Source: Dimorphilus gyrociliatus (taxonomy: Eukaryota; Annelida; Polychaeta; Dinophilidae). From it: a DNA stretch of 64,000 bases. The stretch covers positions 1,508,873-1,572,872 of the forward strand of contig CAJFCJ010000007.1 of assembly GCA_904063045.1 (NCBI GenBank). The letters are read 5' to 3'. Below, one piece after another: positions 13,801 through 23,900 of the stretch. A model generated the notes under the pieces. The model saw only the letters and a program-made list of their open reading frames with translations, was not told the DNA's origin and made no database searches. Position numbers and translations under genes: made by a program. Each line of letters opens with the position of its first letter. Position 1 is the stretch's first letter.

Positions 13801-15958
13801 TAACATCAAGTTCAAATCTTCTGGTATATCGAAAATCAGGATCCACGCCATTCTTGTGTAGTACAATTTGTACTATGCATTCTTCAATCAATTTATAATA
13901 TTGGGGCCTAATAAAAATATCATATATATTTTTAAAAAGATAATTTTTAAATTATATACCTGATAGCTTCGTCGTCGCGAATCATTAACAAATGCTGTAA
14001 AATAGAGACAAAATATGGCTCTGAAGGAGTATCTCTCACAGTTTCCGTTAGCAATTGGGAAATTTGCTCGGGATCAGTATTTAAGAGTTAAGAATTTTAC
14101 GATAAAAAATTTTAAACTACTTAATCATAAAAATCAACAAAAGGATATTTTAATTCCTCCATGACACCCTGGGCTCTAGTTGCATAGTCTTCTGCGTCTT
14201 CATTTCTAACCCCTACGAAACCCTGAATTTGAGTTTGAATGTCTTTGTGATAGCAGTCAATTTTCTTTTCAGCAGTATCCATATACTCCCTAAGACCATA
14301 TCGATAGAATTCATTCCTGAGATGAACACGAAAATCCAAATCTTCAGCATAAGTAATCAAGCAGTTAATGAGTTGGAGGCAAACGGTCTAAAGGTGATAT
14401 TGAAACATATGTAGATTACTTAAACTATCGTTTAATGGGCAGATTTCTTACTGTAAGAGTAGCATTCTCCGGCTTTAGAGTTAGGCCTTCAATTATCGGT
14501 GTAAATCTTGGTTTTTTCGTTGTCATACTGCAATCTGTCAGACCGGCCAATACTTTTCTATGCCTGCGGGAAGAAAGAAGTCAAAATTTGTTGTTAAGTG
14601 CTTCTTTAGGGACCTACCCTGAAGGAGGGACTATACAAAAGACAGATATTAGTCTTACGGCTTCCAGCATACAATTTGCATCGTGAGGATCAACGGCTCG
14701 GCATATGAGGTTTATTGCTTCGTCATTATTCAAAACATCAGTCAGACCTATCTGATTGTTCAGAATACATCCTATTACTATGGAGAATAAGATAAATATT
14801 TGCAAATGCTTACTTTATTATTACTGTACGATTTCAGAGCTTTTAGGCATTCCAGTAGAATAGGTTTATAATTTTCAAAATCTTGAAAGCTGAGTCAAAA
14901 ATATTACATTTTAGACAATCAGAATTATATGACACAACATCGTTACCTCCTTGAGTAAACATTTTCCATTTGTTTTAAAACTGTAGATAAGCCACCCAGA
15001 TTTTTAAACTTTTCGATAGATTCCAACGGACTACTACGTAAAGTAACAGCTGTTTCTCTAAGCAAGGTTTCCCGTCTTTTCAGATCTAGATTAGGATTCT
15101 CTAGCTCCTCTACGAAACTGCTAACATCCTGATGTTGTTGTCGCTGAATAGACAAAATAAAAAAATAAGTGATTTCCTTATTTCTAAAATCATTACTAAT
15201 TGCAAACTTACTGCATAATGACTAATCACGATTTGCCTCATTGTCTCTTCTTTAAACTTTTTGTCATCGTAGTTTATGTTCATGCTCTCCTATAAATGAT
15301 TACGCTTATCAGTGTCAAAGAAAAATGTATAATAATGGACTATCATAAAAGCTATCCATAATAGTGGTAATATTTTAATAACGTATAGTTTACCATAGCC
15401 TGTTTGAATTTCTTTTCCAATTCTTTTTTATCCATACTTTTTATCCAATCAGGATTAACGGAAGGCAAAGATTCTGTACTTATATGGCTTTGTTTGTGCT
15501 TGGTCTTCGATTTACCAATTGTCCCAATTTGAAGCTGTAAAATAAAATTTTAGTTTAGTTTGCACTTAACTATAATAAATTAAAAATCTCAAATAAGATA
15601 ATTATAGTCGCATTTTCAACCTCTTTCTCATCATCAAAACTTTTTTTACTACTGCGACTGTTATTGCTATACATAGAACTTAATCTTCCTAAAATAGACC
15701 CAGAAGAAAACACTGAGGAACGCCTAGTCAGTTTGCGTTTTGTTGTCATGATGTACAGCTTATGCTACTCTAAACGATCCAGAGAGCAAATGTAAACCAA
15801 ATTATTAATTATGTCTTTAGTGGCCGATTGTAGGCCTCTAAGGTAATATATACTACATCCGTTAGCTATCATCAGTTATAGAGGGAGAGAAATTCCCTGA
15901 CTATTTACTGCATATAACGGAAAAAACTTACGAAGCTGCTCGGTCGTTTCTTGTCCAT
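10888..15958 (-). CDS. DIAPH: Diaphanous-related formin (DIAPH/dia)
   Basis: Rho-activated actin nucleator and elongator. Reading from the 5' end: a GTPase-binding/armadillo region (DID) over about 15300-13850, including LDFRVHLRNEF and RPQYYKLIEECIVQIVLHKN just as in mDia; a coiled coil (13731-13559); a proline-rich FH1 with runs of 6-8 prolines (exons ending 13316 and starting 13256); an FH2 domain (13256-11829) with LLKLHWDKV, LDSKTNQNL and GNYVNSGS; and a C-terminal DAD, IIDNLQDLLNTGAIF followed by the basic EKRERKKR (exon 11772-11600). The last exons are 11600 then about 11148-11085 and 11028-10888. The start is either the ATG at 15749 or, better, a 9-codon exon 15958-15932 spliced in phase to 15764. 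Introns are mostly 50-70 bp; the one after the DAD exon is about 450 bp and holds a likely alternative exon. Confidence 0.9.
11405..11487 (-). other. Candidate alternative last exon of the formin
   Basis: In the long intron after the DAD exon, an acceptor (TTTTGATTAG) at 11488 is followed by an open frame in the correct phase for the preceding donor at 11599. It would replace the normal tail by about 27 residues rich in Arg, Lys and Glu, ending in TGA at 11405. The open frame and phase are seen directly; use as an exon is inferred. It contains a perfect 10-bp inverted repeat (see separate entry). Confidence 0.4.
11439..11461. repeat. Short perfect inverted repeat (hairpin) in formin intron
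   Basis: CGCTCTTTAA and TTAAAGAGCG are separated by three bases. Ten base pairs with a 3-nt loop would fold stably in RNA of either strand. It lies inside the candidate alternative last exon. Confidence 0.6.
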
Positions 15959-16944
15959 AGTTCCTCGTATGTATGTTTAGTATTTGAAATCAATATCTGA
16001 AATTGGATAAAAACACGTCATATTAAACAATTGATAAATACTATAAAAAATATTATCGAAACATATAAAAATAAGTCAAATATACGACCGTATTGAACTA
16101 TGTAAGCTACTATAATACTTTTCTCCAACATGATTAGATAAGATCATAATACATCTACATTGTTTTGTTAAAACTTAATTACCTGCCGTTTAAAATTTTA
16201 AAAAATAATTCATTACTTTTTACAATAATATAGTAATTAAGATACTATAATTTTTTGATTTAAAAAACACTGTACTACCAAAGAACGATGATTAAGGAGA
16301 ATTTGAGGAATCGATTCACTGAGAAAATGTAGGAGGTCATGAGTCGATTAAGTTGTTAATTATAAGTGCCAAAGTTTTATACTTTTTCGCTGATCAACTA
16401 TTTATTCCAAATAGGAAATCACACGTAAAATATTAATAAATTCGAACTTTCCAAAGCAAATAAGCGTTACGAACAAGACGAAAGGTATCAAAAGGCGGTT
16501 TGAAATTTTTTAGATTCCTAATTTAAATATGGCGCTTTCAATGTTAACGGCCGCCATGATTTAAATTAAGTTAGGCGAAAAGTTGCTTCATAGTCTGAAT
16601 GTAAACTTTTACTTGTATGGAAGTCGGTGTGCTGCGACAAATGGCGAGCTAAATTTAGAATGTGAATACTGACCAGGCAATGCTTATTTTCGCGCGATTC
16701 ATTTCATCGTCTTAAGATATGTCAAGCTATGTAAATAATCGGATTTCTATTAAGTGTCTGTCCATGAAATAATTCCATTGGTAAATTTATTGACTTTTAC
16801 ATGAAGCTACGAAGAGAAGTCAGATTGTTGATAAAAAGTCATATTAGTGGACATCTGTTGAGATCAATAAACTAGTGAGTATAAAAGGGGCTCTCAATGA
16901 TCTTTTGTACGATATTTTATGTATTGTTCAGTTGATGAAGCTCA
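15959..16944. other. Divergent spacer between formin and B4GALT7
   Basis: About 1 kb between two divergent genes, with no conserved coding segment seen. It probably carries both promoters and 5' UTR exons. Confidence 0.5.
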
Positions 16945-17841
16945 ATGAGACTCAAACGTCGGACATTGCTTTTTCTTTTTGTAATTTTAATAATAACAAC
17001 GACATGTTATCTGGCTTTATATCCCTTGGAAAGTCAAGAACAGTCAATGAAAACGAAAAGCTTTATGAACAGCTCTGATTCTCATCACTTAGCTGTTATT
17101 GTGCCATTTCGGAAAGCTTTTGACGAACTACAGGCTTTTTTGCCGCATATGGATAAATATTTGAGAAACAAGAACATAGATCATACGATTTACATTATAA
17201 ATCAAGCTGATAATTTAAGGTTTAATCGGGCGTCACTTATAAACGCAGCCTGGCACGAAATCAGGAAAGAAGGAAAAGCCGATTATTTAGTTATGCATGA
17301 TGTAGATTTACTTCCTTTAAACAAAGATTTGCCCTACGGATATCCCCGCAAGGACGACGTTGTTGTCCACGTAGCCTCTCCACAATATCATCCTCGCTAT
17401 CATTATAAAAAGTTTATTGGTGGAATTCTTTTGATGAAGCTGAAAACTTATGAGCTAGTGGATGGTATGTCGAACAGATTTTGGGGATGGGGACAGGAAG
17501 ATGACGAACTATTTGTTCGACTTCGAGAAAAAAATATCCAAATTCTTCGACCAAATAATTTAACAACTACTGATCAGAATACGTTTTTGCACTTACACGA
17601 CAAAATAAAACGACCAAGAGACGGTTTAAAAATTGGCGAGCAAAAGATAGAAACGAGGAGACGTGATAGGATAACTGGCTTACACGATGTTTCCTATGAA
17701 GTCGAAGAACGACGAATATTGAATATCGATAAAGCTCAAGCGACAGTGATTAATGTTAAATTACACTGCGATATTAAAGGGACGCCCTGGTGTATGATAC
17801 CTACGAAAGGGCCTTCGAAAGGGAAAGCTCCAAGAGCCTAG
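16945..17841 (+). CDS. B4GALT7: Xylosylprotein beta-1,4-galactosyltransferase 7
   Basis: Golgi type II enzyme that adds the first galactose to xylose in the glycosaminoglycan linker of proteoglycans. Single exon of 298 residues, close to the family length. A basic start (MRLKRR) precedes one hydrophobic signal-anchor (residues about 7-27) and a short stem. The catalytic domain has AVIVPFR, FNRASLINAAW, the DVD metal-binding motif in MHDVDLLP, the acceptor-site region FWGWGQEDDE, and a histidine cluster LHLHDK. These are specific to B4GALT7 rather than to the B4GALT1-6 group. A different open frame overlaps the start but carries no homology. Confidence 0.95.
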   Translation: MRLKRRTLLFLFVILIITTTCYLALYPLESQEQSMKTKSFMNSSDSHHLAVIVPFRKAFDELQAFLPHMDKYLRNKNIDHTIYIINQADNLRFNRASLINAAWHEIRKEGKADYLVMHDVDLLPLNKDLPYGYPRKDDVVVHVASPQYHPRYHYKKFIGGILLMKLKTYELVDGMSNRFWGWGQEDDELFVRLREKNIQILRPNNLTTTDQNTFLHLHDKIKRPRDGLKIGEQKIETRRRDRITGLHDVSYEVEERRILNIDKAQATVINVKLHCDIKGTPWCMIPTKGPSKGKAPRA

Positions 17842-17969
17842 GCAAAATATTTTCGTAAGGTGCTATTTTTAATGAAATCAAGTCAATTCTTTATCTTGAA
17901 TTATATATTATATTAAATCAAAAGTCATTTGGATATCATAATAATTGTTATATTATATATTATTTTGAA

Positions 17970-17975
17970 AATAAA
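17970..17975 (+). terminator. Polyadenylation signal AATAAA after B4GALT7
   Basis: Canonical AATAAA about 130 bp after the B4GALT7 stop codon, on the same strand. Confidence 0.5.
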
Positions 17976-18572
17976 GCTAAATTCTGTCTTAGAAGAGTAT
18001 TAATTTGTTAGTTTGTGTAAGTAATAAACAGTATTTATCACTTTTAGCTAATGGCTTATAATAGGATTCGCTAATTATCTATGTCCTATTATAAATATAA
18101 CTGTTTGCTCATATATACAATATATATATATATACATTTAAATATGTGTATACATACTGATGCCCATCTAAAAATTTATACTGCAAATGTATAAACCCCC
18201 ATCTGTACAAATATGAATGCGCTACTACATGAATACTTTACAAGATTTATTACTTTCATAAGACATTTAATAGTTCCAGTAAAAAAATGAATGAAAATAG
18301 GTTGCCTGTGGGATAAATAAAGTTAGTGAATATTTTCAATCGGTAACCAATTCTGTAGAATTCGTTTAGATTTAACTAGGAAGAATAATTTTCTTTACAA
18401 AGGAAGCGTTTAAAATTCTACCATACACTAGAAAACATACAACTTAAAAACATCGGCCAACAGTATAGAACTCTGTTAACAAAAAGAATAGGCTAAAGCT
18501 TTTACTATTGAAATTCACCTCGTGTCATATAAACATTAGGAATACAGTTTATTAGTATATGTAGTTTACGAC
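17976..18572. other. Spacer between B4GALT7 and the RPTP gene
   Basis: AT-rich, with a short (AT)n run near 18118-18140. Nothing coding is recognised. Confidence 0.5.
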
Positions 18573-20657
18573 ATGAATTACGTGTTTCTCTCCGTTGTAT
18601 GTTTATACTAAATGTATCTCAAACAGATTAGCACTTAAATAATTTCTAATGGAATTTAAAATATTAACTATAATTTCTTAAGAAAATGTTTTTTAAATTG
18701 ACTTGGTTAACTGTGAGTATGAATACTTTACCTACTGTAGCTACTTTAACTTTGCTTTTCAATAAATATGTAATGACTAGTTGGTTTATTTTACATCTCT
18801 AATAACGAGTTCTAATGGGGCGTCAAATTCTTCTACTCTTGTCTCAAAAACTACAGGTAACAGAGTGAAAAACTTACTCTGAATAGTACTAATACTCTGA
18901 TAAAAACAATAGTGTCACAGTCAATTACTTCCTATGGAGAGGTCTCTTCAACAGTTACTCAAAATCCCCCGACTACTGAGTCATATGAAAGTAGTTCAAA
19001 TACAGTAGTTACACCGGAACTAGGTGATACTACGAGTTGGAATGAGAAGACGACGGAGTCGGTGACTACGGCAGAGTCGAAAGTAGCGACAAAGTTAACC
19101 TCGACAGGAGTGATAAAGTCGACTACAAAGTTAAACTTGACTACACAGCCTCCGTCGACGTCCCAAATTAGTAGTAGAAGTACTGCTCAACTAAATCTGA
19201 CAACGGCGAAGGTGCCGACTGCTCAGTTGAACTCTACTGCAAATTGGACAATAACGACGCAATCGACTGCAAAGTCAAATCTGACAACGGCGAAGAGGCC
19301 GACTACTCAATTGAACTCTACTACAACGTCGGAATCGATTTCAAAATTAAACTCGACTACACAGTCTCCGTCGACGTCCCAAATTAGTAATTTAAGTACT
19401 GCTCAACCAGGAATAATATCTACAAGAAATGTAGATACCACTACGCTTGGAAAAACTACAGCATCAGGCCAGGATAAATCTGACAAGGGAACAGAAGCAG
19501 GACCAAATATACAACATATTCTAATTGGAACTATTACAACAATATGTATTTTGTTAGTTTTTATATCAATAATGATATTTATATACTTTAAGAAACTTAG
19601 GACAACACCGACAGAAAAGATAAGAACAAGGTAAGTTTTAGAATATATTTTTTTGTAAATGTCAATTTATATTATTTACTTTTATAGTCGTCCTATATTG
19701 GCAAGAGATTTTGTTAATCATGTTTATGAATTCTCGAGGGATAGTAACCTAAAATTTTTTGAAGACTACGGTAATTTTAAACTTGCAAAAGAGAACGCAA
19801 AAAGTTTCATTAAGGCTGCAGAGTTACCTGTTAATCGGCCAAAAAATCGTTTCACAAACGTTCTAGCTTATGACGACACTCGCGTAAGGCTTTCATCCGT
19901 TGATGGAGAGGAAGGATCCGATTATATAAACGCAAATTATGTACCGGGCTATTCTATGAGGAGGGAATACATAGCAACTCAGGGGCCTCTACCCGGAACG
20001 ACTGACGACTTCTGGCGAATGATTTGGGAGCAGAAATGTCGGGTTATAGTTATGATGACAAAATTTAAAGAAAAAAATGTGGAAAAATGTTACAATTATA
20101 TGCCTCAAGATGATGAACCTGTAGCACGTGGTGATTTAGAAATTGTTGTGTTGCCAAACGGAATTTCTCAAGAAGACAATTATATAGTTACTCGTCTTCG
20201 TTTGTCTTTGGGATGCCAGGAGAGAATAATCACTCACTTCAACTATCTCGATTGGCTAGATAAAACCGCCCCTTCAAATTATGATAAAGTAATCAAATTT
20301 GTTACAATTGTGAGAGAAGAAGCAAGTAGGTTTTTTGTTGGTAGAGACCAATCCGGACCCGTTTGCGTTCATTGTTCAGCAGGTGTGGGAAGAACGGGAT
20401 CTTTCATAGTCCTTGATCGGTGTTTACAGCAACTTAGGGATAATCCAAAGTTGAATATAACAATTGATATTTATGGCATGGTGTGGGAAATGCGCCAATA
20501 CAGATGTCTTCTTGTTCAAACTGATGACCAGTACGCACTCGTTCATAATTGTGTTGCCTATGCTATTGAAACAGGATATCATAAGCATTTATCAACTGGA
20601 GATCAGAATAATTCTGTATTTATAAATGGAAGTTTTACAATGAATGGAGATTTTTAA
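18573..20657 (+). CDS. Receptor-type protein tyrosine phosphatase with mucin-like ectodomain (R3-like)
   Basis: Type I membrane phosphatase. A likely first exon 18573-18596 joins in phase to 18781-18856 to give a clean hydrophobic signal peptide of about 20 residues. The ectodomain (to about 19500) is almost all Ser/Thr with many NxS/T sites and has internal repeats; no fibronectin III domain is present. One transmembrane helix lies at about 19516-19590, followed by KKLR. A standard intron (19632-19687) leads to one PTP domain in a single exon. It has KNRFTNVLAYDDTRV, SDYINANYVPG, YIATQGPLPGTTDDFW, the active site VHCSAGVGRTG with Cys at 20373, and a Q-loop LVQTDDQYALVH. These match the R3 group (PTPRB/J/O/H). 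The WPD loop reads WLDKTAP at 20253: the acid Asp is kept but Pro and the HGV are not. The junction between 18856 and about 18936 is uncertain. Confidence 0.85.
19140..19410 (+). repeat. Degenerate internal repeats in mucin-like ectodomain
   Basis: Near-identical blocks recur: the 40-nt stretch from about 19138 (ending CCCAAATTAGTA) returns at about 19353, and the stretch around ACAACGGCGAAG near 19201 returns at 19285. The protein units include STSQIS, STAQLNLTTAK and TTQLNSTT. This is tandem/interspersed expansion of Ser/Thr-rich units within the RPTP exon. Confidence 0.7.
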
Positions 20658-20912
20658 ACTCATTCTCTGAAGTCTTTATAGTTAATATTCCGCTTTGGTT
20701 CCGAATGGAACTCAATCTGTTTATTTGAAAGGAAGGTTAAATTATTTACTTTTCCCGATTTAAAACTGTAATCAAAGGACGTTTTTTTTTTAATGTAAAT
20801 AATACATGACAGAAAAGAACATGCAACTAAATGAATGAGTTATTCATTTTAAGTTTAATTAAAAATTTGTTATTTTAAATAGTCTTTATATGGCTTAACG
20901 GGATGAATATTT

Positions 20913-23900
20913 TTACATTAAACTTTCTTCGTTCGGAAGACTACTAAAAGCAGCAGCTTCTTCAAATTCCTCCTTCAATTCCATCTGTCTTTTCGCTTCT
21001 TTTTCTAATTTACGAGCTAATATGTTCTCTCTAGTATGACGTACCAGGAAGGATAAATCATTTTGAAGTAGTCCTGTATTATTATCGTTTGAATTGTCAT
21101 TTCCTACTAGAACTAGAGCCCTATTCAGAGGAAAGAATTCATAGTTCTGTTTTTCGAGCATTTTCTTTACGTGCAGATCAAGAGCGGTATACTCATTGCG
21201 TTTCGTTTCTTCTAAATATATAAAGTATTGTATATATGTCCAAAGATAGTGTTCATTTTTAACATGATAAGAAAAACCTTTACCAAAATGCTCAAACTCG
21301 TAACTATTTCGATTACAAATGAAACACACTTCGTTCATGTCCTTCTCCGCTCTCCACTTTAAATCCCTAAGTTCACTGAAGGTATCGACAATGATACCGA
21401 AGGCAATATTAAGGCCTATTGTTGTAAAGAAGATAAAAAATATTACATGATAGATTGTTAAATAAGTGAAATTCACAAAATTATTCTCCAATGTGTGCCT
21501 TTTCAAATTTTCATTGATATCTCCGATAACACCATAACGAATTAGGGTGACAGTACACTCATACAAAGTTCTACAATATAGCTCATTTGTTGGATCGAAA
21601 GAACTTCGGAAAAAAGCAAAACCGATTAAAGCGTATATATAGAGGAAAATCGAAGCCATCAAAGCTACACCAAGTAACGAACGACCGTTCTGAGTCACTG
21701 CAGTTATAATTCCCTTTAACATCTCACTGAAGGTAACAACGTGTAAGAGATGAATTGAGAAGAAATAACCATAATATATTGTTCCGAAAGCTGACATAAC
21801 TAGCAGAAATCCGTAGTATATAGTTTCAAAACTGATTAATTTTTTCACAGATTTTTGACTTTTCTTTCCATCAATAACTTCTAAATCGTCTATTTCATCG
21901 ACATTTTCTCTTTTTTTAACGAGATTACTAAATGTATCACATGTAGGGAATTCTAAATTGTTACTTATAAAGTATGTAATAAAAACAAGAATCATAAAAA
22001 CATTATGAGTAATTGCTAAAGTCCAAAATGTTATTGAATAAGCGTCTTTTGACATTGTAATAACAGGCTCTGAACTGCAAACATATTCTTTTTCAGTAAT
22101 CTTTTATACAATTAAAATCCGATAACTCACTCGTAAACGACACTAGGTATAGCTGTGGCTCCCGACGGAATGTTTTCAGCAGAACCACTTGCCCTCCAAA
22201 ATATAAGCATCAAAATATTTATAGCCAAACTTAAAAAGAATACTATGTAATTCCACCATCGTCTGCAGAATTAAAAACTATAATTTAAATCGCATCTTAT
22301 ATGGAAAATGCTATCTAAATAATTAATAATTACGATTTGCCCACAATAAATTTTGTAAAGGCTGAGGAGAGAATCCGTTTACGATAATTAATATCATTTA
22401 TTATAATAGTTGACCATCTCATGAAATCCCTTATCTTATTACCGGGTGAAGATCTGTCGATATTCCATTTTAACTGCTCTTTTATATCTTCTCGAATAAA
22501 ATCCTTGTATAAGAGGATAAAAACGATTTAATGTTAACCTATGAAAAGAATACTTTAAACCAACTTCTGCCGGTTTCCGGAAGTAGACTTTTTGTAGTAA
22601 ATCATCCTTTATAATTTCAATTGAACGAGTGTTCTTACGAAAATATTTCAATGCTCTTATCTCATTCTCCGGGCACTTTGATTGAATGCCTAGAAAAAAA
22701 ATCGAAAGACATTATATAATCATAGTATTACTAAATTAGGTAGAACGAACGATTTATTCTATCCGGATCTACGTCCATCATCCGAGCATAGACAAAATAG
22801 TAATGGAAACCAACGTTTTTTGCTAGATCCTTTTTCATTTTATACCCCTGTCTATCAGAATTAAAATACCACCAGCTTTCTCTATGCAAGTCGTAGCACT
22901 GGCATATTAACTTCATAACAGCCTCGAGATCCAAACTAACGCATACATCCTGTATTAAATCCAACACTTTTTAATGTAATAGTTATATTTAAGGGTTAAA
23001 TAACAATAAAAAACCTTAGCAACGCTATGAATTTCTGAATTTTCTTCTGTCATTGAAATTAAAAGATCTGCGACAGCTTTCTGCAGTTCCAGCGATTGAG
23101 CGATTGTTGAGTCGTCAACGATTCCTAACCGTAAGATGTAATTTAGATATTCAATAGCCTTGTTGTCCAGTAGCACAATTCGATTCTCGTTGTTACCCTG
23201 ATTTTTTGGAAAGCCTATAGTTTTCATGATTTTTCCAATAAATTCATTAGCAAAAACTATTGTGTATGTTTGTACTTAATGAATGTATTATTATATTTCT
23301 TATTGCGTATTTGATATTTAAACTTACGGCGGTCATTTCATTAAGTGTCGAACATAATTGTAGAGCTAAGTCCAGATTAGAGCCATTTAAATGGGTATAA
23401 ATTGTAGCGAAAAAGTGGCATGTATCAGATACGATATTAAATGATCGAACGTTATCTTGCTGATGACGCATGTAATTTTGCATTCCTTCATGTTGTCCAT
23501 CGCAAAAACTGGCTAATACTTGCAGAAGAAGAATAATAGAACGGGTATCTTGCGTGTATTCCTTTTGCATTTTTAATGATTCCTGCCATCGCTGTAACGT
23601 TCCAAACGGATATGTTATTATTTAAGGGAGTCTAGAGTGTTTTTATTTTCTTTTTATTAAATAGATTTCTAATAGATGGAAAAATATACCGTTCCCTCTT
23701 CAATTTCCTCATTTGTTGATTGGGGTAGGGGTCCAACCCTTTTTAACTTATTCAACTGTGACTTTATGCGAGTGGTAAATGGTTGTGCTTCAGAAGCGGA
23801 ACGTTGCCTTTCAACGTCTAAAGCCGTCATTAGATTTAAGGGATTTTCTGAAATTTTTTTCTTCCTTTGCAAGAGGCGTCTAATAACGACAATGATACAT

